A DNA stretch of 22,763 nt from Alphaproteobacteria bacterium (GCA_003454415.1 DMKG01000160.1:1-22763); one strand, 5' to 3'. Positions 6,865 to 14,037 are shown, counted from the first letter of the stretch. Numbers and translations are program-made. Notes: generated by a model not told the origin, from the letters alone.

Positions 6865-7722
6865 TTAGCCCGGCAGTTTCGCGGACTGCTTCACCCCCGC
6901 AAGAGCTTTGCTGCTGGCGGCCCAGGCGTTACCGGCGGCGATATTCCTGAAGCGGTTTTCCATCAGATGGGCGAGCGCCGGATTGGTGAAGATATAGGGC
7001 TGATTGGCCTCGATCGCCTCCAGCACCAGACGCCCGACGATATCGGGGTCCAGCCCGTCCGCGAGCGAGCCTGCGATGGCGTCCTTGGGGTTGGGTTTGG
7101 CTGCGCCGCCATATTGATCCTGTCGGTTGCGCGCCGAAGTGCCGAGATTGGTCGCGACCAGCCCCGGGCACAGCACGGATACTCCCAGATTGGCGTCTTT
7201 CTGTTCCGCCATCATTGTTTCCATGATGCCGACCACGGCGTATTTGGTGGCGTTATAGGGGCCAGTGCCGGGAATGCTGATCATGCCCGCGACCGAGGCG
7301 GTGCTGACCACATGCCCGCCCTCCCCATGGGACTGGATCAGCGGGACAAAGGCCTGAAGCCCGTGCACCACGCCCCACAGATTGACATCCACCACCCAAT
7401 GCCAGTTGCGCATCTTGGCGGTTTCGCTGCGCCCGCCGCAACCGACGCCCGCATTGTTGCAGAGCACATGCACCTTTCCAAACGTATCCACGGTCTTTCT
7501 GGCCGCTTCCTGCATCGCCTCAAGGCTGGTGACATCGACCTTGACGCAGGCGGCCTGCAGGCCCTTGCCTTTCAGCTCGTCCACCGCGCGCTGGGCAGGT
7601 TCAGCCTCGATATCGCCGATCATCACCTTCATGCCAGCAGCGGCGAAGGCGCGCGCCATGCCAAGCCCCATACCGCTGGCGGCGCCCGTCACGAACGCCA
7701 CTTTTCCCTTCACATCCTTCAT
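6865..7722 (-). CDS. Short-chain dehydrogenase/reductase, tandem paralogue 1
   Basis: 285 residues. Seen: TGAASGMG (12-19), Asp37 after the second strand (suggests NAD(H) preference), NNAG (89-92), catalytic Ser143, Tyr156, Lys160. It aligns without gaps to its neighbour ending at 7769; both start MKDVKGKVAF and I judge about 60 % identity by eye. The long C-terminal extension (VLEAIEANQPYIFTNPALAHLMENRF) recalls the SDR group that includes the LigD/LigL C-alpha dehydrogenases of sphingomonads, but that is memory-based and weak. AGGAG precedes the ATG, 46 bp after the upstream stop. Likely the last gene of the minus-strand SDR set. Substrate, probably a secondary alcohol or diol of the catabolic route, is not determinable. 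Confidence 0.83.
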   Translation of the reverse strand: MKDVKGKVAFVTGAASGMGLGMARAFAAAGMKVMIGDIEAEPAQRAVDELKGKGLQAACVKVDVTSLEAMQEAARKTVDTFGKVHVLCNNAGVGCGGRSETAKMRNWHWVVDVNLWGVVHGLQAFVPLIQSHGEGGHVVSTASVAGMISIPGTGPYNATKYAVVGIMETMMAEQKDANLGVSVLCPGLVATNLGTSARNRQDQYGGAAKPNPKDAIAGSLADGLDPDIVGRLVLEAIEANQPYIFTNPALAHLMENRFRNIAAGNAWAASSKALAGVKQSAKLPG

Positions 7723-7768
7723 CTTCGTTTTCTCCTGCCAATGGCTCCCGTAAGGCCGGTTTCAAGAT

Positions 7769-8626
7769 CTATTTGCGCTGCAGGCTGCCCTGTTGCGCGC
7801 CCCTGAGGGAGTCGCACGTGTCGGCCCAGTCATAGCCCGACATGATCTTGCGGAAGCGGGAGTCGACCATCTTGCGCATCTTGGGATCGGTGAAGATGTA
7901 AGGCTGATTTTTCAGAATCGCCTCCAGCACCTGCTTGCCGACCACATCCGGGTGCAGACCCTGGGCCAGCGCGTCATTGGTGATGTCCAGATCGCTTGGC
8001 ACGGCCGAGCCGCCATATTCCTGCTGACGGTTGCGGGTGGAACTGCCGATATTGGTGGCGACGGCGCCCGGGCACAGCACCGAAACCCCGATATTGGTGT
8101 TCTTGTTTTCCGCCATCATGGTTTCCATGATGGCGACGACGGCGTATTTCGCCGCGTTATACGGGCCAAGATTACGCACCCCATACATGCCGGCCATGGA
8201 AGCCGTGCTCATCACATGGCCTTCCTCCCCGTGGGAACGGATCAGCGGCATGAAGGCCTGAAGCCCATACACCACCCCCCACAGATTGACGTCGATGCAC
8301 CAGCGCCAGTTGCGCAGATCGCAGGTTTCGCTCTTGCCGCCGACGCCGACGCCGGCGTTGTTGCACAGCACATGCGCCTTGCCGAACGTCTCGATGGTTT
8401 TTTTGGCGGCCGCGTCCAGATCTTCTTTTTTGGTGACATCCACTCTGACCCCGGCGACATCGCGCCCCTTGGCCTTGAGATCGGCGACCTGCGCCTGCAG
8501 CGGGCCTTCCTCAATATCGCTGAGCATGACCTTCATACCCGCTTCGCTGAACGCCCGCGCCATGCCAAGGCCCATTCCGCTGGCGGCCCCGGTGATGAAA
8601 GCGACCTTTCCCTTTACGTCTTTCAT
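7769..8626 (-). CDS. Short-chain dehydrogenase/reductase, tandem paralogue 2
   Basis: 285 residues, same motif positions as the neighbouring paralogue: TGAASGMG (12-19), Asp37, NNAG (89-92), Asn114, Ser143, Tyr156, Lys160. Identical length and gapless alignment point to tandem duplication; divergence is concentrated in the coenzyme-side helices (residues 38-60) and in the C-terminal 60 residues, which in SDRs shape the substrate pocket. A strong ribosome site (AAAGGGAAG) lies before the ATG, 27 bp after the preceding SDR stop. It is therefore the middle gene of a three-SDR operon. Predicted NAD(P)-dependent alcohol or dihydrodiol oxidation; substrate unknown. Confidence 0.83.
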   Translation of the reverse strand: MKDVKGKVAFITGAASGMGLGMARAFSEAGMKVMLSDIEEGPLQAQVADLKAKGRDVAGVRVDVTKKEDLDAAAKKTIETFGKAHVLCNNAGVGVGGKSETCDLRNWRWCIDVNLWGVVYGLQAFMPLIRSHGEEGHVMSTASMAGMYGVRNLGPYNAAKYAVVAIMETMMAENKNTNIGVSVLCPGAVATNIGSSTRNRQQEYGGSAVPSDLDITNDALAQGLHPDVVGKQVLEAILKNQPYIFTDPKMRKMVDSRFRKIMSGYDWADTCDSLRGAQQGSLQRK

Positions 8627-8653
8627 GGTCTTCCCTTTCCTTTATCTTATGGT

Positions 8654-9448
8654 TCATCCAACTTTTGCCGAATGGCCGCCGTCTATGGGCAGCACCGCGC
8701 CGGTCACGAAATTGGCTTCGTCGGAGGCGAGATAGAGCGCGCCATAGGCAACGTCCCATCCGCTGCCCATTTTGCCGCGCAACGGCACCAGCCGGTCGCG
8801 CATGGCGCGCACCTCCTCGCGAGACAGACCCCGCGCCTTGACATTGCCCTCGATCGCCATCGGCGTATCCATCAGTCCCGGCATGATCACATTGCAGCGC
8901 ACGCCATGTTTGGCGTTGTTCATGGCGATGGACTGGGTCAGCTTGTTGACCCCCGCCTTGGAAATTTCATAGGCGGTGATCCCGCCCGACGATACGGCCG
9001 CGGCGGAAGAAATATTGATGATGGCGCCGGATTTCTGTTCGCGCATGACCGGGATCACCTGCTTGCAGGTCAGCCACATGGCCTTCAGATTGACCAGCAT
9101 GATCTGGTCATAGACTTCTTCCGTCAGCTGATGGGGGGGCGCATCCCCAAAGCCGATGCCGACATTGTTATGCAGAATGTCGATGCGGCCCATTCTGGCC
9201 AGCGCCGCTTTCACCATCTCGGCATTCGCCGTTTCGCTGGTGATGTCGCATTCATGGGCGAAGGCGGCGCCGCCTTCCCCGGTGATCATGTCCACCGTGT
9301 CCTGCGCGGATGACAGGCGCTTGTCGACGCACATGACCTCCGCACCTTCACGGGCGAACAGGATCGCGGCGGCGCGGCCATTGCCGATGGTTTCGCCGGG
9401 GGTTTGGCCCGCTCCGATGACGATCGCTTTCTTGCCGGCAAGGCGCAT
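8654..9448 (-). CDS. Short-chain dehydrogenase/reductase with an expanded glycine motif
   Basis: 264 residues. SDR catalytic residues Asn120, Ser147, Tyr160, Lys164 are present, and Asp42 suggests NAD(H). The coenzyme loop reads GAGQTPGETIGNGRAAA (12-28), longer than the classical TGxxxGxG, and the usual NNAG is NNVG (94-97). This belongs to a distinct SDR subgroup, which I cannot name safely. It is the first gene of the three-SDR set. The ATG at 9448 has only a weak ribosome site (GGA at -12); the upstream 235 bp hold an inverted-repeat operator candidate and two palindromic repeats, so expression may be controlled separately from the carboxymuconolactone-family gene further upstream. Function: NAD-linked oxidation of an unknown pathway alcohol. 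Confidence 0.83.
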   Translation of the reverse strand: MRLAGKKAIVIGAGQTPGETIGNGRAAAILFAREGAEVMCVDKRLSSAQDTVDMITGEGGAAFAHECDITSETANAEMVKAALARMGRIDILHNNVGIGFGDAPPHQLTEEVYDQIMLVNLKAMWLTCKQVIPVMREQKSGAIINISSAAAVSSGGITAYEISKAGVNKLTQSIAMNNAKHGVRCNVIMPGLMDTPMAIEGNVKARGLSREEVRAMRDRLVPLRGKMGSGWDVAYGALYLASDEANFVTGAVLPIDGGHSAKVG

Positions 9449-9459
9449 GGCTAGTATTC

Positions 9460-9512
9460 CGATACGAAAGTTGGTTGCGTTTGCCGCGTGTCCTGGACGA
9501 ATATTCGTATCG
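9460..9512. promoter_or_regulatory. Candidate operator: inverted repeat upstream of the SDR operon
   Basis: CGATACGAA (9460-9468) and TTCGTATCG (9504-9512) form a perfect 9-bp inverted repeat with centres 44 bp apart, about four helical turns. The right copy overlaps a 12-bp palindrome ACGAATATTCGT (9497-9508). It lies 12-64 bp upstream of the SDR start at 9448, where a repressor or activator would act. No cognate regulator gene is in the window. Confidence 0.4.
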
Positions 9513-9540
9513 AAAAAGACACTGGCGCGTATATATTTTT

Positions 9541-9612
9541 GTGTGGCTAATGGATTTGAAGTTGCTGAAGGAATCCGCCGCTCTCATCGCAGCAACTTCA
9601 AAACCGCCACAC
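9541..9612. repeat. Third palindromic element, related hairpin abutting repeat copy B
   Basis: GTGTGGC (9541-9547) pairs with GCCACAC (9606-9612), and TTTGAAGTTGCTG (9555-9567) pairs perfectly with CAGCAACTTCAAA (9590-9602); a small asymmetric internal loop separates the two stems. The left part CTAATGGATTTGAAGTT resembles the right arm of copy B read on the minus strand (CTAGTGG, then GGATTTGACGTT). It shares base 9612 with the start of copy B. Probably a diverged relative of the same repeat family. Confidence 0.6.
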
Positions 9613-9687
9613 TAGCGGCCCGGTTCTAACATTCGCTTCACGGATTCGCGGCCAGGCGGGATGCGAACGTCAAATCCACTCCACTAG
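9612..9687. repeat. Palindromic repeat copy B, CTAG-bounded
   Basis: Starts and ends with CTAG. The left arm (9612-9636) and reverse complement of the right arm (9663-9687) agree at 17 of 25 positions, with a 26-nt loop that, like copy A, contains ACGGA and ends CGGGAT. The left arm matches the right arm of copy A at 23 of 25 positions. The right-end CTAG supplies the TAG stop codon (9684-9686) of the carboxymuconolactone-family gene. Orientation relative to the adjoining gene is the same as copy A. Confidence 0.8.
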
Positions 9688-10253
9688 AACCCCTTGACGC
9701 CTTCATCCAGTTGCACCCCAAAGGAATTCAGCGCCATCGACACCATGTTGTATTGGCCCACGGTGAACACCACGTCCATCAGTTGATGGGTGTTGTAGCG
9801 TTTGGCCAGCCCGTTCCAGGTGGCGTCGGAGATGAAGGCGTCCTTGTGCAGTTCGTCGGCAGCGCGGATCAGCAGCGCGTCATGTTCGCTCCAGCCCGGG
9901 GCGTCCGCGCCCTGTTTGATGCGGGCGATTTCCTCATCCGTCAGGCCCACCGCTCGGCCGAACACCACATGCTGGCCCCATTCATATTCCGCCTGGCACA
10001 GCCAGCCGATCCGCAGGATGAGGATTTCGCGTTCCCGTGGGCTGAGTGTGGAAGAACTGCCCATGACATGAAACGCCCAGACATTGAATTTTTTCGCCGC
10101 TTCCCAGTGATTGCCCAGCGTTCCCATGACGTTGAACACCACCGCATTGCTGATTTCCGTCGCGCCCTTTTTGGCGGCGGCGTAAAGCGGCTTCTGTTCG
10201 TCGTTCCACTGATTTTCCGGTAATGGCGGAATGCGCGGCTTTGCCAGCTTCAT
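9684..10253 (-). CDS. Carboxymuconolactone decarboxylase (CMD)-family protein
   Basis: 189 residues, one CMD/AhpD-like domain. The core is REREILILRIGWLCQAEYEWGQHVVFGRAVGLTDEEI (about 73-109), with one Cys where AhpD-type peroxidases have CxxC; so a disulfide reductase role is unlikely. Such proteins are frequent companions of aromatic and alicyclic catabolic genes; a decarboxylase or isomerase-like lactone step is the usual guess, but the activity here is unknown. The ATG at 10253 has GGGAGGGAG before it. The TAG stop is contributed by repeat copy B, and the SDR set starts 235 bp downstream on the same strand. The C-terminus (GVKGF) may be shortened by the repeat insertion. Confidence 0.8.
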   Translation of the reverse strand: MKLAKPRIPPLPENQWNDEQKPLYAAAKKGATEISNAVVFNVMGTLGNHWEAAKKFNVWAFHVMGSSSTLSPREREILILRIGWLCQAEYEWGQHVVFGRAVGLTDEEIARIKQGADAPGWSEHDALLIRAADELHKDAFISDATWNGLAKRYNTHQLMDVVFTVGQYNMVSMALNSFGVQLDEGVKGF

Positions 10254-10293
10254 CGGCTCCCTCCCTGTTTTATAATTTCTTATACGAGATCAC

Positions 10294-10337
10294 TTTGCCG
10301 CAAAATCCTGTGCAACACAAAGACAAAAGGCGGCAAA
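10294..10337. promoter_or_regulatory. Candidate operator upstream of the CMD-family gene
   Basis: TTTGCCGCAAA (10294-10304) is a self-palindrome with a single central base, and the half site GCGGCAAA recurs inverted at 10330-10337, giving an 8-bp inverted repeat with centres 36 bp apart. It is 41-84 bp upstream of the CMD-family start at 10253. The sequence between 10254 and 10401 shows no gene; a TATAAG on the minus strand near 10280 could be a -10 but lacks a good -35. Confidence 0.35.
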
Positions 10338-10379
10338 TCCATTCTTGCGCAGGACTGCAGGGACCAGCCGGCAAGGTAA

Positions 10380-10393
10380 GGGGCGCCCGCCCC
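10380..10393 (-). terminator. GC-rich hairpin after the unrecognised membrane-protein gene
   Basis: GGGGC 10380-10384 pairs with GCCCC 10389-10393 around a 4-nt loop, 8 bp beyond the stop codon at 10402. No T run follows, so termination is only a possibility. Confidence 0.25.
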
Positions 10394-10401
10394 CGGGCCA
10401 C

Positions 10402-10911
10402 TTATCCGGTCAGGGCCTGGGTAGCGGACATGAAGATGGATTGCCAGCCAATACCAAGGGGCATCAGGGCGGCGATCTGGATGAGGACGGGCTGTTTGGG
10501 GTCGAAGGAGGATTTGTAGATGCCCGGCAGAATGATGATGCTGACGATCAGGCCAAATACGACCCGGCCCCAGAACGCGGCGAAATCAACATTCCAGACG
10601 CTGGTTTCGATGTAATGTCTGAGGAAAGGCTCGATGATGACGCCGGCAGATACAGCTAGATATTGAGGAAATACAGGGGCATGCCGTTTTGCCCCAGCCC
10701 CTCTGGAGGGCTTTGAAGGGGCTGGGGAAATATCTTCCGGAGAGGAAGTTTCCGGGCCGCCGGTCAGTCCCGGGGGCAACGGCGTGCTCAATCTGAGATC
10801 TTTAAGATTCTTCAGATCCCCGAATATCAGACCGGCGCTCTGAACAGGGTTGAATGTCAAAGACCGCTGACCGGATTGAAGATCGAAATATCTGATTAAT
10901 GAAGACAGCAT
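10402..10911 (-). CDS. Unrecognised protein with C-terminal membrane segments
   Basis: I do not recognise this family. The chosen ATG at 10911 is preceded by GGGAGGGG with 5-nt spacing, a very good ribosome site, giving 169 residues; an in-frame ATG at 11001 would add 30 residues and has a closer GAGG. Seen: a polar N-terminal half with a Pro/Ser-rich stretch (STPLPPGLTGGPETSSPEDISPAPSKPS), then two or three hydrophobic segments: QYLAVSAGVIIEPFL, WGRVVFGLIVSIIILPGIY and VLIQIAALMPLGIGWQSIF. It is therefore probably an inner-membrane protein with a cytoplasmic or periplasmic N-terminal tail. It follows the DUF4389-type gene on the same strand after about 264 bp, so may be its own unit. No function proposed. 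Confidence 0.6.
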   Translation of the reverse strand: MLSSLIRYFDLQSGQRSLTFNPVQSAGLIFGDLKNLKDLRLSTPLPPGLTGGPETSSPEDISPAPSKPSRGAGAKRHAPVFPQYLAVSAGVIIEPFLRHYIETSVWNVDFAAFWGRVVFGLIVSIIILPGIYKSSFDPKQPVLIQIAALMPLGIGWQSIFMSATQALTG

Positions 10912-11175
10912 TTTCACCCCTCCCGCATTGACATATCCAAGGCGCGTCTCCGCCAGACTGTTCTGATTTTCAGACAGCCTGGAATCTGGCCGAACGGCCA
11001 TGAGACCTCAAGGAAATAATGGAGTTGGGCTTTAGCAGAGCCTCGGCGCGAACGGTCTGGTTCTGCTTGTGGCGTCAGTCAACTGCCGGCGATTTACCGG
11101 CGGGAAGAACGCGAAAGACCGCAAGAAGAATCCGGCGCCGCCTTCATGCCAGAAGCGCCGGTCGTGGCAGGTCGT

Positions 11176-11484
11176 TCAGTCCTTTTTCGATCCGGGAAAC
11201 GGCGCAAAAGGAAAGGGCGGCCTGTCGTTCTGGAACCCGATAAAGGCCAGGATTTCCCGCAAATAAATCAACAGATCCGCACTGAAGCGGGCCAGCTCAG
11301 GATTTTTGGACTTTGTGACCGCGACGAATACGAACTGCGCGACCCCGATTACGACCAGGCAAATAAAGGTGAGGTAGCCCAATATGCAAGCCCCCGCCGC
11401 ATAAAGCAGCCGGGTCCACAACGGCTTGCCGGTGAGATTGATTTCTTCCGTTACATACTGCGAGGATTTATCCATAAAACTCAT
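11176..11484 (-). CDS. DUF4389-like small membrane protein
   Basis: 102 residues from ATG 11484; a GTG at 11523 would add 13 residues but has no ribosome site. Pattern: NLTGKPLWTRLLYAAGACILGYLTFICLVVIGVAQFVFVAVT, then KNPELARFSADLLIYLREILAFIGFQNDRPPFPFAPFP. This arrangement (an Arg-Leu-Leu-Tyr entry, a long hydrophobic hairpin, a loop with LARFSADLLIYLREI, and an FPFAPFP end) is what I remember of the DUF4389 family, which has no known function. Probably inner membrane. A sigma70-like promoter lies at 11553-11582. Neighbouring genes on this strand also encode membrane proteins, which gives no functional hint. Confidence 0.72.
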   Translation of the reverse strand: MSFMDKSSQYVTEEINLTGKPLWTRLLYAAGACILGYLTFICLVVIGVAQFVFVAVTKSKNPELARFSADLLIYLREILAFIGFQNDRPPFPFAPFPGSKKD

Positions 11485-11552
11485 AGCGATCGCCCCAATA
11501 ATGTGCCTTTTGTGTAACAGCACCCGTTCTGCGCCTGTCTGGGATGTATTTG

Positions 11553-11582
11553 ATTATATAGGCACTTTGGGATTTATAACAA
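11553..11582 (-). promoter_or_regulatory. Sigma70-like promoter for the DUF4389-like gene
   Basis: On the minus strand TTGTTA (complement of 11577-11582) is followed after 18 bp by TATAAT (complement of 11553-11558), in an AT-rich stretch between two genes. The start codon is at 11484, leaving a leader of about 60 nt. Confidence 0.55.
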
Positions 11583-11622
11583 GAAATTATCTATAATTAA
11601 TTAATATGTGTGATTTTGGTCA

Positions 11623-12333
11623 CTAACCGCGCGTCATTATGCCGATCAGCAGGGCGCCCGTGACAAAGCCGGCGACATGGGCGTCCCATGCGATCATCAG
11701 CACGTCTTCGCCAACCCTGATGCCGGTAAGCCCGAAAAGCATATTGGTTGCCAGCCAGACGCCGCTGATCAGCAGAAACCGGCGGTCAGTAAGGGATAAA
11801 AGCGGCGATGGGCGGCTTGATACAGAGGCTTCCTCCATCGGGGTTTGGGCGAAACCGGGAATGGAGGGCAGGGCGCGAAAACCCGCCCCCATCGTCCCGG
11901 AAATCGCCCCCGACGCCCCCACCATGGGGATGAGTGAGCTGCTATCCACAATCACATGCGCCAGCCCCGCCGCCAGGGCGCAAGCCAGATACAGGACAAG
12001 AAAACGGCCAGCTCCCAATATCCGGGCCATCATGGAGCCAAAAGCCAGCAGCCACAGGCTGTTAATGGTCAGATGCATGAAATCTGCATGCAAGAGGGAA
12101 TAAGAGAGGAAGGTCGGAATGGCTGACCAGACGCGGCCGGGAAACGCCTGCAGGACATCCGGATGATATCGCGCCGGCAAAATCCCGAACATGAAAAAGA
12201 TAAAATTTTCATGCTCTGGAAGCAGGATTGTCCGGAAAAAATGTACGAAAATCAGCAGAAAAAGCAGAACAAGGATGATTCTGGGGACAAACAGGACAGG
12301 TTGGGGTCTTTGCTGCGTCACGCGAAACGGCAA
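11623..12333 (-). CDS. Rhomboid-family intramembrane serine protease
   Basis: 236 residues, multi-pass. Catalytic signatures: HLTINSLWLLAFG with His87 and Asn91 (oxyanion side), GASGAISG with nucleophile Ser141, and WDAHVAGFVTG with His219. The dyad Ser141/His219 is complete, so it is predicted active, cleaving transmembrane segments of unknown client proteins in the inner membrane. An insert of about 30 polar residues (155-185) sits between helices 4 and 5. The start is TTG at 12333 with GGAG 6 nt upstream; a frame stop lies shortly before and no in-frame ATG fits, so a rare TTG start is the best choice. It is divergent from the FecR gene across 158 bp. Confidence 0.85.
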   Translation of the reverse strand: MPFRVTQQRPQPVLFVPRIILVLLFLLIFVHFFRTILLPEHENFIFFMFGILPARYHPDVLQAFPGRVWSAIPTFLSYSLLHADFMHLTINSLWLLAFGSMMARILGAGRFLVLYLACALAAGLAHVIVDSSSLIPMVGASGAISGTMGAGFRALPSIPGFAQTPMEEASVSSRPSPLLSLTDRRFLLISGVWLATNMLFGLTGIRVGEDVLMIAWDAHVAGFVTGALLIGIMTRG

Positions 12334-12491
12334 TGGGGGCTCCGGAATTTCGTTTTCATAGGGTAATCAATGGCATAATAGGGCGTGATTTGACAAAGCA
12401 ATAGGAGCCAGACACAGTATAAAATGGAAATTTCATTTAACAGAGGGCGTATCTCTGCCCTAACGCGCCGCAATCGTCCCCGGGGAGGAGA

Positions 12492-13223
12492 ATGAACATC
12501 AGATTATTATATGTCTGCCTGTGTGGGTTGACAGGCGCCGCCCTATGTACGGACGCCCTGGCGGAAAAAAGGATCGTCGGCGACGCCCTGGCGGTGGTTC
12601 GTTCGGTCGAAGGTAAATATGGCGCCGATCTTCGCAAAATCCAGGTTGAGGATGATATCTTTTTTGATGAAGACATCCTCACGCAGGCCGACAGCGCCTC
12701 CAAGGTCCAGTTCGTGGACGGTACGCAGCTTACAGTCGGGCCGAACTCCCGGGTGACCATAGACGCCTTCGTCTATGACCCGGATGCAGATCAGAATTCA
12801 AAGATGGTGGTCAACGCCACCCTTGGGGTTGCGCGTTTCGTAACAGGCCGAATGGGTAAGCAGGCTTACCAGATAAAGACTCCCACGGCGACCATTGGCG
12901 TCCGGGGCACGGTCCTGACGCTGACGGTGGAAGAAGACGGCACGACCAGCGCCATTGTTGAAGAGGGGGCCATCAGCGTTCAGGGCCAGTCCGGCGAACC
13001 CGTTGAGGTGGGAGAAGGGCTGTCGACCACCACGGCGCCCGGTGAACCGGCTACAACCCCCTCTCCAGCCGGACCTGCTGCAGAGGCCAATGTGGCGGAA
13101 ATGGATGTGGTATTACTGCTTGACGGTGGGGACCAGGGTGGTAATGACGGCATTACCGAGGAAAGCCTGAAAAAACTCGTTGAGGAAATCGAGCAGATAC
13201 GGGCGGAAGGCTGTGGTTGCTGA
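12492..13223 (+). CDS. FecR-domain periplasmic protein
   Basis: 243 residues. Residues 1-24 look like a signal peptide ending ALA. The FecR domain follows: DILTQADSASKVQFVDGTQLTVGPNSRVTIDAF, then LGVARFVTGRMG and YQIKTPTATIGVRGT. After about residue 170 comes a Pro/Ala/Thr-rich linker, an acidic patch and a charged helix (EESLKKLVEEIEQIRAEG) ending in Cys-Gly-Cys. A very strong GGGGAGGAG precedes the ATG. There is no sigma-regulator membrane part, so it is not a classical FecR anti-sigma sensor; stand-alone FecR-domain proteins of this type are often found beside two-partner secretion genes and large exported proteins, where their role is unclear. First gene of the + strand unit with the exported protein and the TpsB transporter. 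Confidence 0.82.
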   Translation: MNIRLLYVCLCGLTGAALCTDALAEKRIVGDALAVVRSVEGKYGADLRKIQVEDDIFFDEDILTQADSASKVQFVDGTQLTVGPNSRVTIDAFVYDPDADQNSKMVVNATLGVARFVTGRMGKQAYQIKTPTATIGVRGTVLTLTVEEDGTTSAIVEEGAISVQGQSGEPVEVGEGLSTTTAPGEPATTPSPAGPAAEANVAEMDVVLLLDGGDQGGNDGITEESLKKLVEEIEQIRAEGCGC

Positions 13224-13278
13224 CGCAGGGACTGGGTCTTCATCATCCAGCCTTTCATTGGTTTGTAGGGGTCCATTC

Positions 13279-14031
13279 ATGGGGCATGTTTCCTTTTGGT
13301 CTTTTTCCCGGCTGTTGCGTGACGGCTGCCGCATCTGGCTTGTCACGGCTTTCATACTGGCAATTGTGTGGATGACTCTGCGGCCGGCATTTGCGATCGA
13401 GGCAGGTCAGACCGCTACCGGAAGCGTTGAAATCGGCGGCAAGACGCTGCCCTTGCCGCCTGGCGAGTGGACGGTTTATTTCAAGCTCGACGAAAATGGC
13501 GAGAAATTCTCTAACTCCAAACTTGGCCTCGTTCTGATAAAGGGCAATACCATTAGGCAGGCCGTCTATTTCCGCACCTCGACCTCAAAAAAGAGCGCCG
13601 GTTTCCGGCCTTATGAACAGTGCGCGCAGCCCTATTATTTTCACAGCGAGACGGCGCTCAATCAGGTAGGCGGCAAGCAGGATTGCTGGCATGTGCTGGC
13701 GGAGACACTGGCGCCTAACGAGCCGTCGGACCGGCAAAAGGCGATTACCGAATTCGCCAGATCCCGGGACTTGTTTCTGCCTCTGGCGCTTGTCGGAACG
13801 CGCTATCATCGCGCGGATCAAAAAACCCTGTTGCAGGCGACCTATGGCTGGACTCCGGATCTGATCCTCAAGGCCCCCGAAGCCCAGAAAGTATGGCGTT
13901 TCCAGGACTGGACCGCGGAAGCTGCAGCCAGTGATCCCCGCAAAAATATCGTCATGAGCAAATTCAAGCGATGGGGTGAAGAATGGCGGCCCAAAATCGA
14001 GGCGGCCTTTTCGGAAACCGCCGCGCAATAG
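13279..14031 (+). CDS. Unrecognised exported protein in the two-partner secretion locus
   Basis: 250 residues from ATG 13279 (AGGGG 7 nt before); the longer frame from 13180 overlaps the FecR gene and its extra N-terminus has no support. The N-terminus has a long basic-polar region and a hydrophobic core (IWLVTAFILAIVWM) ending RPAFA-IEAG, a likely signal peptide or anchor, so the mature protein is periplasmic. Then a predicted beta-rich part (GSVEIGGKTLPLPPGEWTVYFKL) and two Cys (EQCAQPYYF, KQDCWHV) about 25 residues apart that could form a disulfide. I do not recognise a family. It ends 6 bp before the TpsB gene, so translation is probably coupled and a role in secretion or in the processing of a TpsA partner is a fair guess. 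Confidence 0.72.
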   Translation: MGHVSFWSFSRLLRDGCRIWLVTAFILAIVWMTLRPAFAIEAGQTATGSVEIGGKTLPLPPGEWTVYFKLDENGEKFSNSKLGLVLIKGNTIRQAVYFRTSTSKKSAGFRPYEQCAQPYYFHSETALNQVGGKQDCWHVLAETLAPNEPSDRQKAITEFARSRDLFLPLALVGTRYHRADQKTLLQATYGWTPDLILKAPEAQKVWRFQDWTAEAAASDPRKNIVMSKFKRWGEEWRPKIEAAFSETAAQ

Positions 14032-14037
14032 GTTCGC

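Noticed and set aside
7793..9313. 506-codon + strand open frame
   Set aside because: It lies opposite the SDR genes, which have full catalytic motifs. Its composition (His, Arg, Gly, Ala-rich) is typical of antisense frames in GC-rich DNA, and it has no domain signature.
11019..11266. Small + strand frames between the DUF4389-like gene and the unrecognised membrane-protein gene
   Set aside because: They are Arg/Lys-rich, overlap each other in different frames, have no ribosome site and run into the DUF4389-like gene on the other strand.
12390..12423. TTGACA (12390-12395) and TATAAA (12418-12423) as a promoter for the FecR gene
   Set aside because: The spacing is 22 bp, too long for a normal sigma70 promoter. 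Each hexamer might belong to another promoter, but no pair of suitable spacing was found.
13180..13278. N-terminal extension of the exported protein from 13180
   Set aside because: It would overlap the FecR gene, has no ribosome site, and puts a polar stretch in front of the signal peptide. ATG 13279 has a ribosome site and a proper export signal.
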